DNA of 64,000 nucleotides. Source: Euonymus europaeus. Lineage: Eukaryota; Streptophyta; Magnoliopsida; Celastrales; Celastraceae. The DNA lies in contig OY756972.1 in NCBI GenBank assembly GCA_963580455.1, forward strand, positions 15,143,001 to 15,207,000. Reading direction: 5' to 3'. Of this stretch, positions 11,930 through 21,744 are shown piece after piece. The notes beneath the pieces were generated by a model. The model was given only the letters and a program-made list of their open reading frames with translations. It made no database searches and was not told the DNA's origin. Made by a program: the position numbers and the translations under genes. Within the stretch, counting starts at the first letter, position 1; each line of letters starts with the position of its first letter.

Positions 11930-13080
11930 AAGAATTAGGCAAAATATTATATGTGGGATGACCCGTGCCTACGAAAAATTTGTTCAGATCAAATTGTTAG
12001 GCAGTGTGTACCTAATTTTGAAATTTTGTCTATCCTTACATTCTACCATGAATATGCTTATGGAGGTTATTTTGGACCCAAGAGAACAACTAGGAAAGTT
12101 TTGGATAGTGAATTTTATACGCTTACACTTTTTCATGATGCTGACATGCTTTGCATGAATTGTAAACAGTGCCAACAAACTTGAAGCTTGACTCGAAGGA
12201 ACAAGATGGTCCAAACAGTCTTGCTTGTGAGATCTTTGATATTTGGGTATCAATTTTATGGGTCCATTCCCATCATATTTTGAGTTTGTTTATATTTTAC
12301 TTGTTGTTGATTATGTATCAAAATGGGTGGAAATAAAGGCCGCCAAAATTGATGATTCCAAAGTTGTTTCAAGTTTTATCAAATCTAACATTTTTAGCAG
12401 ATTTGGAATTCCACGACCAATCATCAACAACCAAGGAACTCATTTTTGCGATCGAACATTTGACGCATTGCTGAAAAAGTAGGGTTTTTTTCATAAAACA
12501 TCAACTCCCTACCACTCCAAATGAATGGGCAAGCTGAAGTGTCCAACAGAGAAGTCAAATCCATTTTGGAGAAGATGGTCAAGCCAAATAGGAAGGATTG
12601 GAGCCTACAACTTGCTAATGCTTTATGGATCTATAGAACACATAGATATCATTAGGGATGCTTCATATAGAATAGACTTCAGGAAGATATGTCATCTCCA
12701 AGTCGAGTTAGAGAACAAGGCTTTTGGGGCGGTTAAAAGTTGCAATTTGGACTTGAAAGTTGTAGAATATAAGTGGAAGTTGTAGCTCCAAGAATTGGAA
12801 GAGATATGCTTGGAGGCCTATGAGAACTCAAGGATTTATAAAGAAAAGACCAAGGCAATTCATGAGAAGATAATTGTTCGAAAGCAGTTTGTGGTTGGGC
12901 AGAAAGTGTTGCTTTATAACTCATGCTTAAAGCCTATGTCTAGTAAGTTATGTTCGTATTGGCTTGGACCTTTTGTTTTCACTAATGTGTTTCTTCATGG
13001 TGCGTTTGAAGTCAAAAGTTTATACACTCACAAAGCATTCAAGGTTAATTGACATCGGCTAAAACCATTTTATGAAGGTT
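11930..13080 (+). pseudogene. Integrase (Athila-like), catalytic residues lost
   Basis: Blocks in order are YYMWDDPCLRKICSDQIVRQ, the zinc finger H-x-Y and CMNCKQCQQ, the core GINFMGPFPSYFEFVYILLVVDY, FGIPRPIINNQGTHF, and the C-terminal [23 protein letters not shown] region to about 13052. In the intact copy the first two catalytic aspartates lie in GIDFM and IISDGG; here they read GINFM and IINNQG, so both are asparagine. Further stops lie at 12182, 12481 and 12783. It is clearly dead. Confidence 0.75.
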
Positions 13081-13829
13081 TTCTAGAGCACACTGTGTAC
13101 AAATAAGAATTCTAGCAGGTAATTGTTATTATAATGGCACCGAACTTGAAGTTTGTGCACTATTGATCAACATTGTTGATGTAATTGGTCCCCCACGTGA
13201 TGCTCTATGCTTGCTAAATTTAGTGGTTTGATGTGTTTAACATAATGAGGTTGGATGCTAGATGTTAAGCATATTGGAGGTACAATAGCAGTGTCAGCTT
13301 TTGTGGAAGGTATGAGTGGTTCAACCATATGCATCATCAAGATTTATGGCCTAAAAATGTATTGATTCCCTCACCACAATGGAAAATGATTTGGTTTTAA
13401 TAACTCTTTCTTTGGGTGACTAAAATGCAATATAATGTATATTTCGGTAATCAACATGAAAGTTCATTTACTCCGACATCCACATGAACTTTTTCGACAC
13501 TTGAGTGACCTCTAATACAAATTTTATTCTTTAAGTGACGAGTTTGGGGAAAAAATTATATGGTGACCAAAATGAAAAATGATATATCTTTTAGTGACCA
13601 AAACGATATTTTACTCTAGTTATTATTCATTTAAATTGTCCATCGAGCAATGTAATTGACTATTATACTAAAAACAATTATAATACCAGAAACAAAAAAA
13701 TTAGACAATCTCACTAACAATCATAGCAATTAAAAATAGTCTTGAATGACCAACTTAATGCAAAATAAGTCTCACAAAATAACATAAATCACCACACATA
13801 ATGCGTATAGGTTAACCAAAAGCAAGTCA
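13081..13829. other. Non-coding; weak MITE-like inverted repeat around 13395-13620
   Basis: No gene. Words such as GGTGACTAAAATG near 13414 and the reverse complement of TTAGTGACCAAAACG near 13593 form a loose inverted pair, with AACT at one end and AGTT at the other, similar in style to the Mutator-type MITE at 49945-50222. The similarity is too degraded for firm boundaries. Confidence 0.3.
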
Positions 13830-14600
13830 AATCTACTAAATCATCCAATCTTCGCATCCTTATTTGCTTTTGAGGCTACAACTATCATGTTGCAACTACC
13901 TCTGTGTCATTTTCTTCCCTATATCTTCTTCTTCATCACAATACGCACATCCATTTCCTCTTTTAGCTAATGGATCATTTAAATTTGGCATCCCTTGGAG
14001 TGAATGTGTATAGGTGATCGATGTCAAATTATTTGAAGACTCATCTATTCATTTCATGACATTCTCATAATATGCCAAATTTTCAGAGGCCAAATCAGCA
14101 AATCGATGAAATGATTTGCACATATCCTCATATTGTTTTTGTTCAATAATTTTTGTCCAACCAATATAATTCACCATCACCTATGAGTGACATCTTCTGA
14201 CATCATTCCTCCATCCCCCACAAACACACATTAATGATAGCGAGTACTCGTCATTAGCTATAAGCACAACCAAAGTATGCCTGCACAAAACACTCCTAAA
14301 CTCGAGCCTCAAACAAGTACAACTAGTTCAAAGCTATCGTACCAGACCTGAGAAATTGATCAAACCTCCCGCAAATAAAAGTCAAATATTTATTAAATTC
14401 ATTGATCTCTTTGGTTATAAGCATTTTCTTCAAAGATAAACCATTTACAATTCCATATTCTTGGTAAAAATTGAACATGTCATCCACTAACTCAAACAAC
14501 ATTTTTGGCATCGGCATATTTGATCCAATGGTCTCAACAAGCTCATATACACTCTAAATAGATTCTATCAAATCGAGCATTGTCCCACTGCATATATAAC
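13830..14600 (-). pseudogene. FAR1/FHY3-related pseudogene, transposase-like middle missing
   Basis: On the minus strand a FAR1-type DNA-binding start is visible (14517 down: DDMFNFYQEYGIVNGLSLKK). Within a short distance it is followed by a SWIM-type zinc finger, CTCLRLEFRSVLCRHTLVVL (about 14320-14255). Next come the FAR1-family tail YIGWTKIIEQKQYEDMCKSF (about 14170-14110) and a Gly-Cys-x-x-Cys tail near 13950. In intact FAR1-RELATED SEQUENCE proteins a MULE-type transposase domain of several hundred residues separates these parts. Here it is absent, and stops occur after the DNA-binding part, at about 14185 and at 14040. It could be a decayed FRS gene or a remnant of a related Mutator-like transposon. 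Confidence 0.65.
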
Positions 14601-14699
14601 AAAAAAACTAATTATCAAATGCAATCACGAATAACTACCTAAAGCCATGCAACAATTAAAAATAGTGTCAAATGGGGTAAATATTATTTAATTTATATC

Positions 14700-14830
14700 A
14701 ACAAGCTCATGAGCTTGGTGGTAGTGGCTCTCTCCCGTCATGCCTTGGTAAAGGGTTCGAGACGCAGATCCTCCGAAAAACCCTGGATTATCCTTGGTGG
14801 GCCGGAGGGAGGTCCATGGAGGTCTTAAAA
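14700..14830 (+). repeat. SINE-like sequence, tRNA-related head
   Basis: The sequence starts near AGCTCATGAGCTTGGTGG, has an A-box-like GCTTGGTGGTAGTGG and a B-box-like GGGTTCGAGACGC (14754-14766), then AACCCTGGATTATCC. The arrangement is that of a Pol III promoter in a tRNA-derived SINE. A related sequence in opposite orientation lies at about 14930-15080. The 3' end and flanking duplication were not found. Confidence 0.45.
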
Positions 14831-14929
14831 TTGGGTTGGACTTGAGGTTTGCCAAGTCAGGCCTCCAACCCAAAAGGCGCCTTTTGATGATGTAGGAATT
14901 GGGCCTCATGGGCCTACTTCGTACACATC

Positions 14930-15080
14930 ATGGAGGTCCTCCGCAACCCCCTCAATGGGCCTCAGGCCTACTCAGCTCCAGAGGATAATCCAGGGTTTCT
15001 GGACTCTCTCCCGTAGGAGTTGGCTCTCGAACCCTTTACCTCGTGAAGGTGGGAGAGGGATAATCCAGGGTTTCTGGGCT
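14930..15080 (-). repeat. SINE-like sequence, inverted partner
   Basis: Read on the minus strand, this contains GGTAAAGGGTTCGAGAGCC (B-box-like) and two copies of CCAGAAACCCTGGATTATCC, matching words of the plus-strand copy at 14700-14830. The region between the two has further inverted words (GATGATGT / ACATCAT). It directly abuts the truncated LTR that follows. Confidence 0.45.
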
Positions 15081-16945
15081 CACTCCGCCTAGGTGCACTT
15101 TCTGTGCACGCCTAGGATAGCGCCCAGAGCAGCGGGCTTATGGAGGAATTCCTGACTTGGGCGCCTAGGCGCACTTTAGGGCGCCTAGGCGCAACCTGAG
15201 GCTTAAAGATGGTGTTACGCGACCAGAACTTAATCTTTGTGGAAGTTTCGACTTTTAGAGAGAGAGAGAGAGAAATAGAGAGAGAAAGAGTGATTCTTGA
15301 GAGATTTCAAGGATTGAAGCTTGGATTGAAGGATAGAAGAAGATTAAAGAAGAGTTTGACAAAGTTGGAGGAATTTGAGGTAAGTTTCTAGTTTTCCATA
15401 AAACCTAGGGTTTTTGTAATTTCGAATGGAACTTTGAATGGGTGTTTTAGAATGACTATAGAGGTTGATTTAAGTCTATATATGTTGATATATACCGGAT
15501 TGTGTGAAGATTTGGTGGATTAAAGGCTTGAAGATTTGAACTTAACATATTTGGGTTCTAGAGAGAGAAAGGTAATTTTCTCTTGAATTGTTGGTTGATA
15601 TATGTTGATTATGATTATGGGGGATTAATTTGTGGGATTGGGTGATGAATTTGCTATATGGTAGGTTTGGAAACTCAAACCCTTATATTTGGGAAAAACT
15701 TGTAGCTTGTGATAGTCGGAATTGAGGTAGGGATTCTTACCCCATTTTCTATCGTATTGTTCTTCTCTAAAGAGCGGTTGAAATTCTTCATTGGTCTTTA
15801 TTATTTGTGTTCTTGCCTAAATTGTTCCTTAGGAAGAACGAACCTTGTTGTTGGTTATTGATGAATTTGCATGCCCTTTTAATGCTTAATCATCTATTGG
15901 GCATGATAAACCTCGTTCATGCATCATGTAGTTATGTATATATATAGGATTATTATATATACGAGCTTCTTTTGCATGACATTATTGGACATGAATTATA
16001 GATGCATTGGGTCTACGAGTATGGACTCGTAGTATCCTTAGGTTATACTTTTGTGATGATGTTGGATACCGAATGGGCACATTATTGCCGGGAATCGGGA
16101 TTTCCATGGTGTAGGTGCACCTATAGTCGTTCCGGGGCAAAGTGCAAGGATTCCGATGATTTTCCAGAATATTTGTTGCCTAGTGCCAGGCGCTGTAGGG
16201 TGTAGCCCGAGGTTATACATTGTTGTGACATTTTAGGACATCATGTTGCTGCATTGATCTTGTTTCAATATTCAGCCTTTACGTTCTTATGATTCATTTT
16301 TGTTTTCCCTACTGAGCCTCCTGCTCACCCTATTACTTTTCTGTATCCTTCAGGTGAGACTGGTGCTGAGAACCAGGCTGCGTATCAGTAGGAGGCGGAG
16401 TGACATGGAAGGCCACCCTAGGAGCACTAGGATATGTATTTGGTTGTTTGAGAACCTTGGTTATGAATTAAGTACATGTAGTACTTTTATTGGTTGACTA
16501 TTATGTTGTTTAAATACCTTTTCGGTATGTTTGATGGATGGTCGGGAGGTATGCCGTGTGATCGGGACTCCCGTACCTGGATATAGGACCATGGGTCCGG
16601 ATTGATAGACTTTGATAGTCTTTGATGATATTATTGATATGAATATGTTTTGCTTATTGATTGCATGTGATTAGGAGGCCTGAGGCCCTGCCTAGTGTGT
16701 GAATGTGGATAAATGGCCAGAGGCCCTGTTAGGCTGCGGAACTTCTCTGATTATTATTGATTATCTTTTCTGTGTTAAATGAGATGTAACTCCAAGTTGG
16801 CACCCTCCGATATACGGGGAGGTGCTGTCGGATTTCTGTTAGACTCCGGGGTTAGGTTGGCGTGTGGTGAGGTCCTTAGTGACGGGGCACACGCCTAAAG
16901 TGGCGCTCCCGGCTCAGTGCGCGAATTCCGGGTCAGGGCCTCACA
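15080..16945. repeat. Truncated gypsy LTR, copy 1 of the family at 56142-58088
   Basis: From about 15715 to the 3' terminus GGGTCAGGGCCTCACA (16945), this is nearly identical to 56862-58088; the 5' part is more diverged. The first about 240 bp expected from the other copy are absent and replaced by the SINE-like pair. Two perfect GCGCCTAGGCGC palindromes lie at 15161-15172 and 15181-15192. The open frames inside (for example 16300-16497) recur in the other copy but have no recognisable domain and are LTR sequence. Confidence 0.75.
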
Positions 16946-17125
16946 GGCCCCAATATAAAAGGGGGCAAGTGCATAATAGATTCGCCCTTATGTCGTTGCC
17001 AAGCACAACGATCCACAAAGCGGAGATCTAGAACATCGATCGCTGGAGAAGGTTTGATCTGTCGAGATTAGAATCACCGACGACAGTGTAATGATTGTAA
17101 CAAGTCTCTGTAAGTTTTCTAAATC
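16946..17125 (+). promoter_or_regulatory. Candidate TATA box and leader of the antisense gene
   Basis: CAATATAAAAGGGGGC at about 16950-16966 holds a TATAAAA box on the plus strand, upstream of the antisense gene. A possible splice donor CTCTGTAAG (about 17107) and acceptor TTCGATAG (about 17161) frame a leader intron. Transcription from here is inference. Confidence 0.35.
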
Positions 17126-19420
17126 TTGCTCTCTTATTCTCTTTCTTGTTCTTGTTCGATAGGGGTGTTCAAAAAACGTGTCTGTAGTCAAAAGGCATTA
17201 GAGGTGTGGGCAGCGCCGTACGGATTTCCTCCTAATTGTTACCTAGGACTTCCCTATCCTAGTGATTTGGACGAGGGGTGGGTGAAATTTCCCTTTATAG
17301 CTGTGACCGAAGGTGGAGTTAGGTTTCCTCTCTCGAGCTTCCTGAAAAGGTCCCTTCGTCTATTTCAACTGACGCCACATCAGTGCACCTCTAACCTCTT
17401 TCGTATCGTCAACATAGTAGATCTAATAAATAGATCATTAGGGCTCGGACTTCGGCTGATTGACCTAGATTCGGTGGTATTCCCCAAAAGAAACAGATCA
17501 GCCCTGGACAAATGACATTTATTTCCATGAGATGAGGCAAAGCCATTCATCCATTGCCTGCCCACCTCCTCCAAGAGAAGGGAGGAGGAATATTTTCTGA
17601 TAAAGGGTGAAGGGTGGGAGTTTGGCCCTAACGAAGATCCTATGAGGAACCCAAACAAAATAATCCGCGATAATGGGTCACAGCCAGATTGGCCAAAATA
17701 ATTGTTTTGAATAAGTTTGTTCAATTTGATTGATTCGGCCATTTCTTATTGTGGGTTACTTACTTTCAGGTCCTTCAGCTACTGCTCAACAACTCAAGGA
17801 ACGTGAACCATGTGAAGCGCTAGCAAAGCTCTATAAGTACCTGGGTAGTGGGGAAGTACACCCTTTTGGACACTCGGCACATTTAATATTAGGATAAAAA
17901 CGCTGTACCACCTTTACCCATTTACCTCCAGACGTTTGAAAAGCCCAAGCTGTAGAGTTTTTTGACGAATTTAACCCCGCCGATGGTTTGATCTACATTT
18001 TTTATCCACTTTGTGGTGCTACACTTGATAGTGCTACGAATTTGCAAACAGACTCTAGCATTAATGAGTTATTCGGCAATGAGAATAAGGATGGTGAGGG
18101 TGGACAAAGCTCCATGCCCATAGATTTGGAGAAAGAGGTCGAAAGAGATGAGCTAGAAGATATAGCCAAAGGGGAAAACCTTGGTGCTATACCGGATAAT
18201 ATTTTTGAGGGTTTAGACATTGGGTTTTGTTCATGGTAAACTAATCTTCCTGATTGTTTTTTCGATATGATCAACAACTCTGGTGCTTCTAGTGTGTCTA
18301 ACTTGCCTTTTTGTATTTGTTTCGTTTACGTGATGGAATCATTATTGACTCACGTCTTTATTTTGCAGCTTCCTCATCGGATATGTATCGGCCATTGAAG
18401 TCAACTTTCGGATCAAGCCAGAACAATCCAAGGTAGATTGCTTCTCAACCGCCAAGGCCAATCGCTCATACTTACAATCGAGACGAGATCACGTGATAGC
18501 AAAAAGAATGCAGCCGATCCACCTCAAAAGAAAAGGCCAACACAAGGAGCTGAAGGATCGACATGCAATAGTGATGCAGGCAGCCCAAGAACTAAAGATC
18601 CTTTAGTTCTTCGGCCCATCTATGCTGGCAAACCGTTGCCAGCCACCTCTTCGTTGAGGGAATTGGGGGTCGGATCGGCCATAGCTGAAGCGATTTATCT
18701 TCATACTAGTGAGAAGAAAATGGAGCGTATGCCCATTCCGGATTTAAATGATATGGCTTGCCAATACGCCCTGCAGGTTGGTTGGTTTTTTGTTTTTTAA
18801 CACTATCAGTCTGTCGAGTTGATTGTCGAGATGGGTCATCGCCTGATAAGGTTAGAATTGGAGCTCGACGTTGCTAGAAAAGGGTTGGCTTCTGCTACTA
18901 CCCAGTTGGGCACGAAAGCTATTTAAGCAATCAAGGCTAACAGTGAGCTTTTGGCTATGACTACGAGGGCGGAGAAGCTTGAAGAAGAGGTTCATGAACT
19001 TAAGGCCGAATTGGGCGAAGTCACCTCCATTGTTCAAAGGAGAGAATTGGCCGCTGCCTAGAAGGCTTACGACGAGTGTTTTGAGAAGTGCTCGCTTGAA
19101 ATTTCCAAACAGATGAATCAGGCCTATCTTCATGGTCGTGGGGATGCACTTATAGAACTGGGCATCGAAAAGGATGCTCCATTCTTGGGGCAAGAGCTTG
19201 TGAAATTTCCTGAGCCAGATGCCCCTCAGGAGAATATTTGAAGCTTTTTTTTCCCAGAAGATTTGAATGTTCTTGGATCTAGTTCTCCCCCAGTATCTGT
19301 CAATCCAGCTGTTAACTCACCTGTTGATGCTGAAGAAATTCTGAAGGCCGATCAAGACAACACATCAACTGTCAAAGACATGAGTTGGGCCAAGCCAAGT
19401 CAAGTGGAAGAGATTTTGTA
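17126..19420 (+). pseudogene. Antisense extra gene of Tat-like element (Transposase_28-like), with introns
   Basis: This runs opposite to gag-pol between integrase and the missing 3' LTR. The first part (17200-17515) reads VTEGGVRFPLSSFLKRSL followed by LFQLTPHQCTSNLFRIVN. This matches the plant domain known as putative gypsy type transposon (Transposase_28), whose usual wording is a GG-x-R-x-P-L core followed by L-x-P-x-Q. Plausible introns follow: acceptor TTACTTTCAG near 17770, donor ATG/GTAAAC at 18236 with acceptor TTTTGCAG at 18368, and donor CTGCAG/GTTGG with acceptor CTATCAG near 18776-18808. The last part (18810-19240) is heptad-like, rich in Leu, Glu and Lys, and probably a coiled coil. 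Frame breaks near 18430 and stops near 18926 and 19060 show decay. Function of the family is unknown. Confidence 0.6.
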
Positions 19421-20060
19421 GTTCCGATCTGCAACTTTCTTTTAAACCTTGTAAATTTATTGTTGCCTATCGGACATTTTGTTTATGCTTTGTAATTTCA
19501 TTGCACCTTGTTTGTTGCTATGTTTTCCTCGTTCTGTCTGTTAACCTATTGCCTACTACTGTAATATGAACTATGGAATGTCTGATTGCAAGAGTGTGTT
19601 GTACTGTCTTTTAATTACATCATCGATTTTGAATGCGCAAAACCGTTCGGCATTAATGTTGTGTTATACCAATAAACCCCAGTAGGGACAACCGTTTGGG
19701 TTTTTCATCGTTGTAGGAACCCAAGTTACACTTGGGAGGCCATAGACTTTTTTGTGGAAGATGGTCAATTTCGTTTCTTCCAGAAACCCCAGTAAAGGAA
19801 CCACTAAGGGTTTTTTTTTGTAGGAGTAAGATTAAAAATAGCAGATCGGCAAAATAAAGTATCTTGAAATCTCCATTTTATTAATAGTCGAAGCAATATT
19901 GTTCATCTCATCTTGCTACACACATTGGTAGATTGAGATGATTTTATTTATAGAACTTTCTCAAGTTCATTGCATTCCATGGCCTTGGTATCTCTTTCCC
20001 TGCTGTCCCCTTCAAGCGGTAGGACCCTGATCCATTTGTTGAAGAAACTAAGTAAGGATC
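19421..20060. other. Non-coding spacer between antisense gene and integrase
   Basis: No coding sequence. Two direct copies of AAACCCCAGTAAGGA-like words occur at about 19674 and 19785, each followed by GGGTTTTT about 30 bp on. Pol of the Tat-like element and the antisense gene converge here, so terminators for both would be expected; I cannot identify them. Confidence 0.4.
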
Positions 20061-21100
20061 CTACCAATTTGGACCTAGTTTTCTATCTCGGGGATTTTTT
20101 AATGTACCAAGCACCTTGCGAAGTACTAGATCACCGACTTGAAATTTCCTTTCTCTCACGTGCTTGTTATGCCAGTTGGCTAGTTCACGATGGTACAATT
20201 CAACTTTTACTGAGGACAAGTCTCTCTTCTCCTCCAGGAGGTCCAAACTTAAATTCAGTGTCACATCATTCGACCCTTCTCATAGGCCTCGGTGCGTATA
20301 GTAAGAAGCCCAATCTCCAAAGGAATAACTGCCTCGAAGCCGTAAGCCAGAGAAAATGGGGTTTCCCCTGTCGATCGCCTAGGTGTTGTCTGTTGGGTCT
20401 AGAGAACGCTGGGTAACTCCTCGACCCACTTTCCTTTACTCGATTTTAGACGCTTTTTCAGTCCGTCAAGGACTATCTTATTTGACGATTCAGCTTGTCC
20501 GTTTCACTATGTGTAGGCGGGAGTGGAGTACAAGTTCTTAATCCCATATCCAGTACAAAATGCTTTGAATGCACGACTGTCAAACTGTATCCCGTTATCA
20601 GAGATCAACATGTGAGGAATGCCGAACCACGTAATAATGGCTTCCCACACGAATTTCCTCATTTCTGTGTCAGTTATCCGTGCCAAAGCTTTTGTTTCTA
20701 CCCATTTTGTAAAATAGTCTGTGGTAGTGATCAAAAACTTTTTATCTCCAGTTGGCCTCGCCAACGGTCCAACGATGTCTAGACCTCACTGAGCGAACGG
20801 CCAAGGGCACGTTATAGAGCTGAGTTCCGTTGGGGGCTGCCATAGTAAGTTAGAGATTTTATGGCATTGCTCGCACGTTTTCGCATATTCTACAGCATCT
20901 TGATGCATACGTGGCCACCAATACCCTTGTGAAATTGCTCTTTGTGCAATGGATGGTCCTCTTGTATGAGCCCCGTAACTTCCTTCGTGGATCTCATACA
21001 TAAGGTTCTGGATGAGATTTGGATGCACACACAACAGATATGGTCCCGAGAAAGATCTCATATACAGTTCTCCCTTTGTTGACACCCAATAATGTGCCAC
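20061..21100 (-). pseudogene. Integrase of Tat-like element
   Basis: From 21100 down, the HHCC finger reads HEGSYGAHT with CEQCH (zinc binding). The core follows with GLDIVGPLARPTGDK, where an in-frame stop replaces the Trp usually preceding GLDIVG, and then LISDNGIQFDS with the second catalytic aspartate (about 20600). The C-terminal part at 20264-20061 contains VKVELYHRELANWHNKHV and FQVGDLVLRKV. This enzyme would join element DNA to the chromosome. Frames shift between these blocks, so no full product is made. It lies between the archaeal-type RNase H and the antisense gene. Confidence 0.8.
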
Positions 21101-21239
21101 CTTAAGGACGATCTTTCAGGATTCAAGCAGTCCAACTGGTGTCACGCCATTCTTAATGAAATGTACAATTGGATCCATCCAATCCATCCAACTAGGGCCA
21201 TGTTCAGTATTTAGGACTTCATCCACACCCCCCATAATG

Positions 21240-21720
21240 CTTGGTTCTTTTTGGATATCCACAACAATCACTCTCCTACAAGCCGCCTTATCGGTAGAGG
21301 CTAGTGTCGCCAATGCATTAGCGTGACTATTATATGCTCTAGGATTTTAATAGATTTCAAAGTCTTCTAAGCGGTCAATTAATTCCCTAGCGACTTTTAG
21401 GTACAGCATCATTCTCTTCATCTTTGCTATGTATTCTCTAGTAAGTTGGTTGTAATCCGAACAAATTTTCAACTACCCCACTCCTAGGCTAAGTGCACTA
21501 TGTAAGCCGCACAACAATGCTTCGTACTCAGACTCATTCTTGGTCGCGGGAAATCCCAACCTTAATGTTAGTTCCAAAACTAGCCCGTCTGGGGATGTAA
21601 GGACTATCCTGACACCACTTTCTTTTTGAGAGGTGGACCCATCAACTGTGAGCTCCTATGCCCCAACCTTTGGTATCTCAAGCGTCCAAACTTCATTCAT
21701 TTTCGGTACTACATCATCAC
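21240..21720 (-). pseudogene. Archaeal-type RNase H (second RNase H) of Tat-like element
   Basis: Blocks in order are ELTVDGSTSQKESGVRIVL (first catalytic Asp), GFPATKNESEYEALLCGL (Glu), LKICSDYNQLTREYIAKM (Asp), and the tail AYNSHANALATLAST, where the usual fourth acidic residue (ADALA) is Asn. This domain sits between the retroviral-type RNase H and integrase. That extra copy is known for the plant Tat lineage and supports the assignment. Stops occur near 21350 and 21480. Confidence 0.7.
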
Positions 21721-21744
21721 AGAATTCTGCCACACAAAGTCAGC

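Larger units (their letters stand above)
8049..13080 (+). mobile_element. Decayed Athila-like pol region, split by a solo LTR
   Basis: Across 8049-9022 and 11130-13080, plus-strand fragments follow the order of the polyprotein in the intact element at 24670-36237: pre-RT linker, reverse transcriptase, RNase H, HHCC zinc finger, integrase core and the integrase C-terminal region. Many stops and frameshifts separate the fragments. No gag, protease or LTR of its own was recognised. Removing 9028-11129 and one copy of TATTA rejoins the RT region ([17 protein letters not shown]), showing that the copy predates the solo LTR. Confidence 0.8.

Noticed and set aside
13395..13620. A second complete MITE
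   Set aside because: The inverted similarity is too weak and no flanking duplication was found.
16300..16497. Open frame conserved at 57442-57639 (hydrophobic start, Arg-rich tail)
   Set aside because: Both copies lie inside LTRs of one family. The shared frame follows from LTR identity, has no recognised domain and lies in a region with no start context.
18852..19193. Minus-strand open frame of 113 codons
   Set aside because: It is the mirror of the coiled-coil part of the antisense Tat gene; low-complexity Leu/Phe composition and no motif.
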